Positions 49,901 to 60,900 of a stretch of 64,000 nucleotides of DNA are shown in pieces. The notes beneath the pieces are model-generated. The model made no database searches and was not told the origin of the DNA. It was given only the letters and a program-made list of their open reading frames with translations. Every line of letters starts with the position of its first letter. Positions within the stretch are counted from its first letter, which is position 1. A program made the translations under genes and the position numbers. The stretch comes from Taeniopygia guttata (lineage: Eukaryota; Chordata; Aves; Passeriformes; Estrildidae), in contig NC_133030.1 of NCBI RefSeq assembly GCF_048771995.1, forward strand, positions 13,222,001-13,286,000. Reading direction: 5' to 3'.

Positions 49901-52014
49901 CTGAGGAACAACTTCAATAAATGTGGGTGTACTAAGTGCAAAGCTGGCATTCTACACAAATTTTACGTATTTCTTTTCCCTGCTGCAGATGTTCAGATTA
50001 ATTCATGTCAACCAGACCCAACTACAACCACATTTCCTTTATCAACTGCATCAAGGGACTTAGCTGCATATTCAGCCTCTGATTTGACTGAGAACATCAC
50101 AACGGTGCCCACTGAGACTGTGACTGAATCAGAACGATTCCTGAAAAAGAGATTCCGTGTCGTATGTGTGACTGAAACGCTCTTACCAACAGAGGGGCCC
50201 ACCACACCAACGCCAGAGGAGCATTCACCCACTAACTCTCCCAGGCACACTCCCCACCTGGCCTTTAAGAATGATGCTGTTGTTTTTGGAGGTAAAGGCC
50301 TTATGTGGTAGTTATTTAATGAAAAGAGCTAATGATGTAGGAGTCAGTAGTCAAACTGTTCACTGCTATTTTTGTTTGCTGCCCCAGTGTCCATTTTGAT
50401 AAAGCTGAACCTGGAGGCAGAATAGGAGTGTTTTGGTTTTGCAGAACAAGGCTTATAGGGCAGAGGATTAAAAATAGCTTTTAAGGAGAACTAAGATCTG
50501 ATTTTATACTTTATGATAAATTTTAATATGAAATGGTGTGAGTTCATTCTGGTTAATGTGATTTGGGGTAAAAAATATTTGGGAAAAATCTTGGCAAACA
50601 CTCTCAGTGTACTGAAAAACTCACCAGGCTCTTAAAACTAGAAGAAGCCAAGAAAGTATGATGGAGAACTGTTCTTGATATACAAGAACACAGCAGTGGA
50701 GAAACAGACCAAATATGAGGAAAGGCATGCTAACTGTAAGAACAGTTACTAACAAGAGTCTGTTCTTCAAGCAGGTTGTTAAAACCCTCCAATGGGCAAA
50801 TTAGACAAATATCTGTCAGGGATTGCCCAAATACCAGTTTTAGGCTATCCTGAAAGAAATGACCAGGAGTAACTCATCTTTTGATCTTCCTAATATTCTA
50901 TTCTTCAGTTCATGTGTATGTACTGTTATAATAGGTTGGTTTTAGAAGAATCCAGACTTTTGCTCTTAAGCCTTCAGAACATCAGCTTTAAGTACATAAA
51001 TAAAAACACTGTGCTTATATCACTTTTATCTCCAGGTATCCCCACAACACTTCTTGTACTGGCAATCATCTTCTTCATTATTTCTGTTGTTCTAGCAGTC
51101 TGTTATATCAAAAAGTAAGTTGGTTTTTTTTTTTTTCCTCTCTTGGAGTGGATTAACTCCTAGAGTGCAATCACTGAATATTTAAAATATATACTAAAGA
51201 GCAGAGAAGTAATGATGATGACATGACAGTGTTGCACAAATTTTAAGTATCGTAAACCCTGTTTTTATGCAGATAAGTCTGTTGTTGCTGTTGCCACTCC
51301 CTGCTTTAGAAAAGGAACAGAAAAGATATTGCCTCCTTTTAATTGGTCAATCATGCCTAGTGTGAAACATTCCCAATTGTGTCAAAATAGCAACACTGAA
51401 ATGTGCACCTGTTGTTATGCAGTTCTATCCTTTTTTTTTTGTGTCACACTCAAGGTGAAAGTTTTTATTACTGCACTATGATTTTGCTCAGAAAAAAAAA
51501 AATTGTTGAACTCATTTGTCAAACTTAGACTTCAATACAGTACATCAATACATTAAATGCTACTAAAAAGTGTGCAGTTCTCACACCCCAGCCCAGACAG
51601 CTTTATCATTGTGTACCACAAATCCTGAATAGACATTGTCTATTTTTTTTTTTAATACCAAAATATTTCTTTAGAAAACACACTGCTGGAAAAAGCACAA
51701 TGATCTAGCATGCCACTATCCTCTGAGAGACTTCTGCTTGAGTATGGTAATTTAATTCCAGTTGTTTGAGTGATACTACCAAACTATGCCAGTATTTCTG
51801 CTTTACTATCTTTTTTTCTTTTAAAAGGTACAAGAAAACCTTACCATTTTTAAACAAGAATCAGCAAAAAGAAACAATTGTAACTACTGCTCTGAAAGAG
51901 ACAAAATCAAATGACCAAACACCTGAGAAGGAAACGCAGAATAATGGAAACAAGGTAGAAGAGTGTAAAACTAAGCCTGAGGCCACAGTAAAATGTCTAG
52001 AAGCAGAAGTTTAA
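43868..52014 (+). CDS. LYVE1: LYVE1, lymphatic hyaluronan receptor
   Basis: Spliced CDS of six exons: 43868-43949, 47361-47520, 47627-47766, 49989-50291, 51036-51114, 51828-52014. They total 951 nt: 316 residues plus stop, against 322 in human. Parts in order: signal peptide (about 1-21); Link domain (about 34-135) with six cysteines (34, 56, 80, 101, 123, 134) spaced as in human; a Ser/Thr-rich stalk; one membrane helix (about 231-253); and a cytoplasmic tail beginning YKK and containing NKNQQKE. A seventh cysteine, Cys187 (VVCVTE), matches human Cys201, reported to form the disulphide homodimer. N-glycosylation sequons include Asn48 (NFS), conserved with human, and Asn125 (NSS). It is a type I receptor on lymphatic endothelium that binds hyaluronan. 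The start has G at -3 and +4 and is followed at once by a signal peptide. Confidence 0.96.
47361..47520 (+). CDS. LYVE1: LYVE1 exon 2, first half of Link domain (28-81)
   Basis: Encodes PCRIKGIGIYL, the NFS sequon, the second cysteine in NGCNQ, and FETC, matching human SCRIMGI, NFT, EACR and FETC. Acceptor aattacag, donor gtatgt. Confidence 0.96.
47627..47766 (+). CDS. LYVE1: LYVE1 exon 3, hyaluronan-binding half of Link domain (81-128)
   Basis: Encodes NYGWVKDGFAVIPRI, then NQKCGQG and LYCFNSS. Of the human contact residues I recall (Tyr87, Ile97, Arg99, Asn103, Lys105, Lys108), all are kept except the last, which is Gln103 here. Confidence 0.96.
49989..50291 (+). CDS. LYVE1: LYVE1 exon 4, stalk (residues 128-229)
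   Basis: Thr/Ser/Pro-rich, suited to O-glycosylation, with the last Link cysteine at the start (INSCQ), a basic LKKRF stretch and the dimer cysteine in VVCVTE. Ends AFKNDA...FGG, like human AFKNEAAGFGG. Confidence 0.95.
50755..50860 (+). mobile_element. Old CR1-type fragment, sense
   Basis: 'ttagacaaatatctgtcagg' followed by 'gattg' matches the 3' part of older CR1 families and resembles the copy near 42.9 kb. It lies in the LYVE1 intron between exons 4 and 5. Edges are approximate. Confidence 0.6.
51036..51114 (+). CDS. LYVE1: LYVE1 exon 5, transmembrane helix (229-255)
   Basis: Encodes IPTTLLVLAIIFFIISVVLA then VCYIKK. Hydrophobic span with a basic stop-transfer end, parallel to human VPTALLVLALLFF and CYVKR. 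Confidence 0.95.
51828..52014 (+). CDS. LYVE1: LYVE1 exon 6, cytoplasmic tail (255-316)
   Basis: Encodes YKKTLPFLNKNQQKE, a charged tail, and the C-terminus VKCLEAEV, matching human VRCLEAEV. Stop TAA at 52012-52014. Confidence 0.96.
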
Positions 52015-52560
52015 AGGGAAGAATGTACAGTTCTTGATGGAAGTATAAAATAAAGCACACAGAACTTAGTAGTGCTTTTAAACATAAGTGATTGTAAATA
52101 CTCATATTTGCTCTATCTTTAACATATAAAACCTTGGTTTCTTAATAATTACATCTTTGGCAGCAAATATTTTTGCAGAAGAACATGGCATCTTATTTAC
52201 TCAAAATAATTTCTACAAATCCATATTACAGCTCATTTTTCATCTTTAATAAAGAAGCAATTAAAAATATGCTATTAACAACATGCACTACATTAGCTAT
52301 TTGCATGGACTTCAGATCAATATATAACTAAAAGGTTTTTATATCTGCTGGAGGATGTCTGCTAGCCTAATGCCTAAAATAAAATGCTGACACTGTAGTT
52401 CTTTCTCATGTAGATTAGCTTATTTCCACTCAGTGGTTCCATGCTGCTTTAAAAATGTCTGTTTACAAACAGAAGAAACAGGTCTGTTTACAAGGGAGTA
52501 AAAACTCAAAGGATTAAGCCACTGTCATTCAAATGCCCAAAGAAGGGTACAAAGATGCTG

Positions 52561-52596
<36 letters not shown>

Positions 52597-52811
52597 CAAT
52601 TAATAACCTAGATACCTTTGTTGTATCATAATTTACTGTTTTATTTATTGAAACCATTATCATTCTTCCACATGAGATATTTGACAGAGGGGGACAAAAA
52701 AATCATTGAACAGGACTTATAATGGAGATCTTTTGTGTGTATTTAAGTGTGGCTTTCATAATAAAGGTCTCAGGTGATATGGGATGTCTATGGTGCTCCC
52801 TAAAAAATAAA
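52015..52811 (+). other. LYVE1: LYVE1 3' UTR with several poly(A) signals
   Basis: AATAAA motifs start at 52049, 52258, 52378 and 52760, with another near 52806. The first is only 35 bp from the stop, so very short and longer 3' UTRs are both possible. A TA microsatellite lies inside. The true end cannot be chosen from sequence alone. Confidence 0.55.
52561..52595. repeat. TA dinucleotide microsatellite
   Basis: Short GT start, then about 12 uninterrupted TA units, then acaca. Likely length-polymorphic. Confidence 0.9.
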
Positions 52812-54248
52812 CTATGGTGGATATGTTTGTCTGGACAATTTATTCTCACAAAAACTGTCTCATGGTAAAAAGAATTCATATAACCATAATGTTACAGAAG
52901 TAGTTAGTTGTTATAACAACACTAGCATTTTATCAAATATTTTCCTGAATAAAAATTTTGATAATTTCCCTTCATATTTGAAGGAGGTTGTAATGCCAAA
53001 GAAAGATTTTTTTTTTTCTCTCCATCAGCTTAAAAAACATAGTTTTAGATTATAATAATAATAATTAAATAATTAAAATAGCAATAGAACTGGTCACCTA
53101 TATTGTGTTTTCAACAGTGTAGGATACTGGATTATGAACTTGGATATTTTTCATTCACATAAATTTTAAAATGACCAGTGTTTATACATTCCACTAGCAA
53201 TGATTTATAGTGTATTTCTAGCGTTATACTTAAGAGATTCCCTGGGTTGTTTTTTTGTTTTCTCTTCTTGCTTTTTTTTTTTTTTTTTAATATAGTTCAG
53301 AAATATTTTATGGCTCCATGTAAATCAGTACAACTCTAAAAACTGCTCATTTCAGATGTCCCTCAGCAGAATTTTAGCAGAAAAATGTGCAACAGAGGAC
53401 AGCACTAGACACAGCTTTCCCAGCCAGTTAAGTAACTCCTCTCCTTGCAAAACATCACAGCAATACCTTGTGTCCTGAATGGAAGTGCTCTGTGAGGAGC
53501 AGACAGCACAAGAAAGGCCATCAGGAAAAGCCACAGCCACCAGTCATGAAGGTGCCAGAGTAGCAAACAGATCCAAGGGCACAGGAAAACATAGTGGATT
53601 CCAGGTAGTTTAGGAAATTTTTAACATCTCCCTTCTGCCTCTCTTTTCCATGTTTTAGAGATTAGAAATTACCTGTTCTCTATTATTTTCCCTACAGCCA
53701 AGAGATAATTGTAATGTTGCTTCTGTTTCAGAGCTAAATAAGGGTGCTTTTTTCCCCTGAAGTGTTTACTTACTAAAAAAAAAAAATCCTGTTTTAATAA
53801 GATATTGCCTTAACCTCTAAGTGTCTTATTTTATCATGTACCTTAAAAACTCAGCATTCATCCTGACATTCCCACTGCTGCCTGACCAATGCACATGGTT
53901 TGATCTGCCCCTCCATTTCACTACACAATTTATGCCAACACCACAAGGGCTAAAGGAGCTGTTACACTGCTGCGTATGGTATAAAGGCAGCTCTAAGTAC
54001 TGATCAACAAGGACTCTATTTGAGATTGTCTCTATGTAGTTAGTACTACTCAGTTACCTTGGAATTGGAAAGTACAGAACATTCCTGCTCATTGTTTAAT
54101 GGAATTGCAAGGGATGCACTACTACAATGCAAACAGGAAACATTTAAGTATCTAGACAAAAAGTGTCAAACAACAAACCCTTAACTAGAGGTAGCAGAAA
54201 CTTAAGAGAAATTCTTCATTATGTTTCTGATTTTTCTCAAGTGTTATG

Positions 54249-54288
<40 letters not shown>

Positions 54289-55062
54289 GAGACCTTCTCA
54301 ACAGTTCTGAATCTCCTTGATGTACCAGAGCTGCTCAAGCACCTTGGACAAATAACTCATCCCACTGAGCAGGAGAGCACAGTCTGTACTTGTCACTTGA
54401 TGCTAACACCACTCAGATTCCCACACTGAGGCTACAGATGTTTGCTGACCTTAGGCAAAAGGGGTGCTTGGCCTGCAGGAAATCCAGCAAGGTTTCCAGT
54501 CCAGCCCAATCCCTGTCTGGCATAGAGGGATGCCTTTGGTGTGGGAAGTACGTGTGTCCATGTGTGAACAGAAGCAGGCAGGAAGAGGAAGTACTACTCC
54601 TTTTCTCCTCTTAAAATTAAGGGGAAAAAAAAAAAAAAAGTAGAATTAAATATTGCAGCATCAGGATATGGATGACCCAGAGGATGTTCTAGGATGTCTG
54701 TTTCTCAATGGCTTGTTGTCGTTTATGGGTATTGGGTTCTTTTTGTGAAAAGGTCAATGAGCATTGACCTTTGCCACTCACATCCACCACCCACATCCTC
54801 CCTGCAGACCGGGATTGGCACCAGCAGCTGTGGCCTGGGATGATCCCACTGAGCCAGGCACTCAGCATCATTTAAATCACTATTTAAGAGAGCTCATAGT
54901 TACGAGTGAAGGCACTGTGAATCCTGGGCCGTGCAGCACTGAGTGTGCATCTGCTGAGGGTGCAGCAAGGTGAAAAGTGATCTCATTTTTGTCAGCCCAG
55001 CTATTACAGAGTGTTTCTTAAACAAACCAGCTCTATACAGCACTTCTGCTATGCGTCAGAAT
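52812..55062. other. Spacer between LYVE1 and RNF141
   Basis: About 2.2 kb with no supported exon. It contains T-runs near 53270-53288 and a 36-base T-run at 54250-54285, and a 24-bp hairpin at 54749-54772 carrying paired AGGTCA half-sites. Confidence 0.6.
54250..54285 (+). repeat. 36-base T homopolymer
   Basis: The longest homopolymer in the window. It could be the tail of a minus-strand retroposed sequence, but nothing to its right is recognisable and no reverse-complement AATAAA lies beside it. Confidence 0.9.
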
Positions 55063-55619
55063 GGATAATAGTGTGGCCAGCAGGAGCAGGGCAGGGATTG
55101 TCCCTCTTTACTGGGCACTGGCGAGGCCACACCTCGACTGCTGTGACCTGTTCTGAGCCCCTTAGGAAGGACACTGAGGGGCTGGAGTGAGCCCAGATAA
55201 GGGCAGTGGAACTGGGGAAGGGTCGGGAGCAAAATTATCATGATGGGGGGGTGTTTAGCCTGGGGAAAAGGAGGCTCAGGGATGACCTTATCAAGCTCTA
55301 GAACTGCCTGAAAGGAAGCTGTGACCAGGAGGGCGTCGGTCTCTTCTCCCAGGAAAGCAGAGACAGGATGAGAGGATACAGGCTGTGCCAGGGGAGGTTC
55401 AGGTTCGACAGTAGCAGGAATTTCTTCATAGAAAGGTTGATCAGACATCGAAATGGGCTGCCCAGGGAGGTGGTGGAGTCACCGTCCCTGCAGGTGTTTA
55501 AGGAATGACTGGATGTGTCACTCAGTGTCATGGTCTAATTGATAGGGTGGTGTTCGGTCACAGGTTGGACTCTATGATATCTGAGTTCTTTTCCAACCTA
55601 ACCGATCCTGTGATTCTGT
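55063..55619 (+). mobile_element. CR1 LINE 3' segment, sense, about 560 bp
   Basis: Best-preserved CR1 in the window: 'ctgctgtgacctgttctgag', 'ggaggctcagggatgacctt', 'gggctgcccagggaggtggt', 'gtcaccgtccctgcaggtgt', 'ttggactctatgatatctga' and a terminal 'gtgattctgtg'. Its 3' end abuts the CpG island of RNF141. Confidence 0.93.
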
Positions 55620-56155
55620 GGTGTCCCGGCGGGGCAACGCCACCGCCGGCTGCCCCGTGTGCATGGGCCTCACAGGCGGGGCCGTGAGGGAGGGAAGGAC
55701 GCCGGGGCGGAGAGCGGCGCAGGGGCCGCCCGGGCCGCGCTCCCGCCGCGCGTCCGCCGCGTCCCGGCAACGCCGCGAGCCGCGCGCTTGCGTCACCCCC
55801 GCGCGCCGCCGCCGAGCGCGCGCCTGCGCGGCGCGGGGGAGCGGCCGCGGCGCTGCGGTGCCCGTGAGGCGGCGGCGGCGGCTCCTCCGCCGGACGTGCC
55901 GGGGATGCGGTGAGCGGGGCGAGCGGGATCCGCCCCCCGCCGCCCCTCGGCGCCGAGCGCCAGGCCCGGCCCGGGGGAAGCCGGCGGGTGCGAGCGGGGG
56001 GAGCGGGCGGGGCGGCCGTGACGCAGCCGGGCTGAGCGCGGCCCGTCCCGCGGCCGGCACCGGAGGGGGGCGGGCGGGGCGCGCCCGGGCCATGAGGGGC
56101 TGTGTCCGGGCCGTCCGCGCTGCTCGGGCCGCCTCGTGGGTCTGAGGGTGGCGCA
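55620..56155 (+). promoter_or_regulatory. RNF141: CpG island, probable RNF141 promoter
   Basis: Sharp switch to GC-rich, CpG-dense sequence, the only such stretch in the window. It holds GC boxes (GGGGCGG at 55704, GGGCGGGGCGG at 56005), an NRF1-like CGCGCCTGCGCG near 55819, and CRE/AP1-like TGCGTCA and TGACGCA. A consensus donor, gcg/gtgagc, at 55909/55910 would end a non-coding first exon beginning near 55830-55850. Long open frames on both strands here are GC artefacts. Confidence 0.75.
55835..55909 (+). other. RNF141: Putative RNF141 non-coding exon 1
   Basis: Inferred from the donor (gatgcg/gtgagc) inside the CpG island and the NRF1-like site just upstream. The 5' edge is a guess. It would splice to an acceptor at 57739 or 57774, just ahead of the RNF141 start codon. 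Confidence 0.4.
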
Positions 56156-56159
56156 GGTT

Positions 56160-56400
56160 GCGTGGGAATCATTTCATAGGGTACCTTGTTGGAAGGGACT
56201 CACAGGGATCACAAGCCAGTTCCTGGCCCTGCACAGGGCACCCCAAGAGTCACTCCATGTGTCTGAGTATTGTCCAAACGCTTCTTGAACTCTCTCAGGC
56301 TTGGTGCACTGACCACTGCCCTGGGGACACTGTTCCGGTGCTCGACCACCCTCGGAGTGGAACATTTCCAGATATCCAGTTCTGCAGCACCCTTGCAGGT
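56160..56400 (-). mobile_element. CR1 LINE 3' end, antisense
   Basis: Reverse-orientation CR1 phrases: 'gttggaagggactcacaggg', 'ctggccctgcacagggcacc', 'attgtccaaacgcttcttga', 'ccactgccctggggacactg'. The element's 3' end points back to the CpG island. The distal edge is vague. Confidence 0.88.
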
Positions 56401-57796
56401 GTTTCTCCCCAAACTTTTCAGTGCTGGGATTTGGGTGCTGAGCTCGCAGGCCCGCAGGATGCACGGTGCTCCCTGAGAAGCTCGGGGGAGCACAAGCCCG
56501 GGAGATCCGGGAGGAGTGTCTGGAAGGTGACAGGTTCTGCTGTTGCCGTGTGGGCCTGGGCGTGTGCTCACCAGGCACTCCCTGGAGAGCGGGGCAGGAG
56601 GAGCCTTATCGGGAAGGAGAAAAGTGGCCGGAGGGGGACCGTATCTGTGTGGGAGGAGAAATTGGTCACAATTTCGGCCATAAATTGGAAGCTTACTGTG
56701 GTGAAATTGCATAGTACTTCAGTATGCTCTGACAGGGGGTGGCTTGGTGTGCTGTTTTCCTCGCACCGTGGTGAGATCTCAGCAGCTGTAAATTTTGTTC
56801 TGGGCGGGGTTAAGCCCAAGTGCTGCTACTGCTACCTGCAGGGCAAAATGCTGCTTTCTCTGTGATGCCTCCCATCAGGAGTTTGTAACGCAGCTCCTGT
56901 CAGATGGCTCCGTGTGTGAGTTTAGGTGGATGTTCTGCAGTTCCCTTGCCCTCCCACACCTCTGTCTGTATAAGTCTTAAAAGGGCCTGACACAACTGGT
57001 TTGCTTGACAAACAGTGAACTCTGCAAAGAGGCATTTTGGGGGAAGTCAAATGCAGGGGGACCATGGGGACTAAGTAGATAAATACTCGGAAGGCGTGGC
57101 ATTAATCCTTCGGCAGACTCTGGGGGAAATTATTTGGGTGTGAAGGAAAGACGAAGTAAGTTGGAGACATTTGAGCAAGTCAGTTCTGTAATACGGCCTG
57201 AAGCTGAGTGTTTTGTGTGGATAGGGAGGTCTCTTAATTGGTTTACACTGACATGGATTCCTTGGCTTACCAGTTTCAGAATGCTGTGGGAGTTCTTTTA
57301 ATCTACCAATGTAAGTTTTATGTAAGAAAGGCAATTCCTGATGCGATGTCTGTGTATAAACAGACATTGATGTGCTTATGTGCAGACATTCTGATATTCA
57401 CACACACAAATATTTAGAATAAACAAAGATTGTCATAAATTACCATTGTCATCTTAAGATTTTTTTTTCCATTCCATTGGATGTATTTATATATGTCAGT
57501 GTTGGAGCTGAATCTGTGGGGAAAGTTATCTCAATTTAATATAAGTATTGCTGTAAGCAAAATAGTACATTTTTAGTAAGATTATAATGTCCCATTCCAG
57601 ATCTTTGAAGTGTTCTGCATTATTTCTGATCTAACTATTCAGATTGTGTTACTTGTGGAACAATTACTGTAGGCTAAAAGAAAGCGAGGGAGTAGCCATT
57701 CACAAACACACAAATGTAACTCTCAAATATTTTTGGCAGAGACTCTACAAGTGAATGAGAACTTCTCTCTGCAGAACTGAGGTGAAGAGCTTCACC

Positions 57797-57939
57797 ATGG
57801 GTCAACAGATTTCAAACCACACACAAACTGTAATTAACAAGTTGCCAGAAAAAGTAGCAAAGCATGCCTCTTTGGTTCAAGAAAGTGGTTTCCTAACCTA
57901 TGAAGAGTTTCTGGGAAGAGTAGCTGAACTCAATGATAT
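57797..57939 (+). CDS. RNF141: RNF141 first coding exon (residues 1-48)
   Basis: [20 protein letters not shown]..., then [15 protein letters not shown], nearly as in human. Donor gtaagc. The exon start is either 57740 (after ttttggcag) or 57775 (after tctctgcag), both in the 5' UTR. Confidence 0.96.
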
Positions 57940-60900
57940 GTAAGCCTTACTTTGGTTTTTTTTTTTTTTTTTTTTTTTTTTGTTTGTTGTGTGTTTTACA
58001 GAGACCTTTTATGCAATATATTATTGTGTGCTGGCTAAGCCAGAACTGACCTGATGGTTTTGAAATGTATCCTTCATTTCTTTATGTCTAAATAATAGTT
58101 GTAAGTACACTTCAAAATCAGGCCTTTCTCCTCTGAAATTCACTTCTCTGCAGTACTCTTCTTCCAGCAAGTGCTGCTCTCTCTTAAAAGTTCACAAGAA
58201 GTGATTTGGAGTCATCTTTTTGTTAGTGTCACCTGTGTCCCTTATTGTTTTCCCTTCCACCTGGAGATGCAATGCTGCTTCTTCTCTGCTTGTCAGTTTG
58301 GGTAGGAAGGAGCAATAGGAGCCTGGTAGGGCCAGCAGATCTATATGAGGAGGGTGGCACCTGAAACAGAACTGTTTGTGACCATCCCTGCCACCTCTGC
58401 AGACATGCCAGGCTGCTCCTCATTAAGGAGGAGATGTATCTTACTGTCCCAAACCAGTGACCTAGATAATCCCAAACAAAAGGCTGCTTTTTTGTCAGAT
58501 TTTTCATAGCCTGCCTTTTACTAGACCAGTACAATGACAGTAAAATGAAATGAGCAAAAAAGCAGTGTTGTCATTTTTAGCCTGTATTTATGGCATACAG
58601 TGACAGTGATTAAATGAAGTGGAAGCACACACACACAGAATAAGGGCTTTGTAATGTTTGCTATTTAACTAAAATGTGAATTTGTATTTAGTTTAGAAAT
58701 TATCTTTGAGAGGGTCATACTTTTGTGAATGACCTTGAAAAACACATAGCTGTCTTCTGGGTAGACACATAAATAGATTTTGAAGAACATAACCTGATGT
58801 TTTGCCTGAGACTCCAGGCATATATTTGTATAATTCCCTCCAAAATACTGTTTCTCAAGTGTTTTTTTTTTCTTTCCAGTGATTACTTAAGCCTGAATAT
58901 GTTCTGATTCCTATGGAATAGACTGTTGTGTCTGTGTTCCACTAAAGAAACAAATTTTAGGTCACCTGACATGTTCACCTGACTACCTCATTATTAATAT
59001 ATACTAACAAAAATACACCTCATCTGCATACACTAGTAGTCACAGACTTTTTTTTACACACCTGTTGAGGAAATAACCTTTTCAGATTGGAGACAATATT
59101 GTGTGATTAGTATAATAAACAGTGAGAATATATGTGAATTTAAATGTCTGTAAAGTACACCTGCTTGTTGATGCTGGATCAAAAGACTTGCACAACATTG
59201 TCTGAAGTTTGCTGTGCAATATAAAATGAAATGGATTCTGTATTCAGTGACATGCTGAGAAAGTCATACTCTATAATTTGATGCCCCTGGGCAGTATTGC
59301 TAAAATCTCTTTTAAGGATGGAGAGCAGACAGGTGAACCATAAATAATCGTACTTGTCTGAGGCTGCTGATCCTTGCACGTCCCGCACATGGCATTGAGC
59401 TGATGTTGCTTTGTTTCAGTACTGCAAAATTGGCTTCTGGACAAGACAAACATCTGCTGTTTGAAGTGCAGCCTGGGTCTGATTCTTCTGCTTTCTGGAA
59501 GGTGATCGTTAGGATAATATGTACCAAAGTAAGTGTGAACATTTTAATTTGATGGGCAGTTTGTATGCACAGATTTGAGGACTGTCAGTTTTACTTGTAA
59601 AATCCAACACCTGCTACATGTGTTTTGATACAGATGATTTATTCAAAGATGCTGTTGGAGATAAATTAAGTCTAAATTCTAAGTTTCTGCAAAAAACATG
59701 GCAACAAAAACAGTTTTATAACTTTTAAAAGAGTAATGCCTTCCAGTGGAGCACTTACAGCCCTTTAGTTACAAATGCAGGTGATTTGTGAGGTTAAGTA
59801 ATCAAATAGTACAACAAACTGCCAGCTGTAGATTTTGAGGTCAGTAGTAGAAATGAATCAGGTCTTCCAGGCATTATTAGTTGAGCTAGTGTGCCTGTAC
59901 ATAGTCTGATCCCTTAGAAAACCAATCTAAAGGGTAAATATTTTAATTAATGACAAAAACTTATGAAATTTGTTCTGTCTAAAGAGGAGATTTTGCCCTC
60001 TTTATCCTATCATTAAAGGTAAAGTCCTTTAATGATCCTGAATCCCCATAGCAATCTTAACATGTGGTTAAACAAGACAACCCTCAAATCTGTTTGAAAC
60101 CAACAGTTAGTACTTTTCTGTTTACTCCTAGTTTTCATTAAGGCAGCCATCACTATAGGCAATTTTAAACTCAGATATCAAATGACTGATTATCTTGTGC
60201 TTGGTTCTAAGTTCAGCCCATTTCTTTGGGCAGTAGGTCCCTATTCACACCTGAATCCACTTGAGTAGTGATGGCAATTGCCTTGCCCTGAAATCCTGGT
60301 GCTGCCTGTGGTGTTCCTCAGCTGCAACAGCTGTGGGCAGTCTCGACTCTTGCTGAGGCAGACTGCAGCTTGTTAATGTGATAAAGGACACATAGGAAGG
60401 AGACTACTGCCTTACATGAGAACTGCAGTGCTTTACAAACAGTCTGAGCAATGCCAAGTTAAAACCTGATAAGTAATTGTAAACAATTCTCATATCTTAA
60501 GATAAATAAAACAAGTGGCATCGTGGAAGCTTCCAGAATCTTGAACTTATATCAGTTCACTCAACTTTATAAAGACATCACCAGTCAAGCAGCAGGAGTT
60601 CTTGCACAGAGTGATACTTCTGAAGAAGCTGCTGAGAGTTGGAGGTCTCTGTCTTCGTGTCAGGCCAGCTTGTGGATGGGAAGGTATTTTGATACACTTT
60701 AGCTTCTGACCCAGTTACAACATAAGCATTTTGGGAGTTGTACTTCAAAACTGAACTACAAATACCTGCTGATGAGAACTGCTCGTTCTTGATAGCTGCA
60801 GGCTTTGTGCCATCACAAACATGGACAGACACCTTCCCTTGCACCAAGGGAGCTGCAGTGCACTTGGGTGAAATCCTGAAATACGGTGCTACCATACCTT

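Noticed and set aside
53352-53560. Possible repeat or minus-strand coding fragment
   Set aside because: Cys/Ser-rich translation without a family. No repeat consensus that I can name.
55558-56172. Long open frames on both strands (up to 204 codons)
   Set aside because: They lie in the CpG island, where GC-rich sequence lacks stops. They read as Arg/Pro/Ala/Gly repeats and partly cover a CR1. No domain is recognisable.
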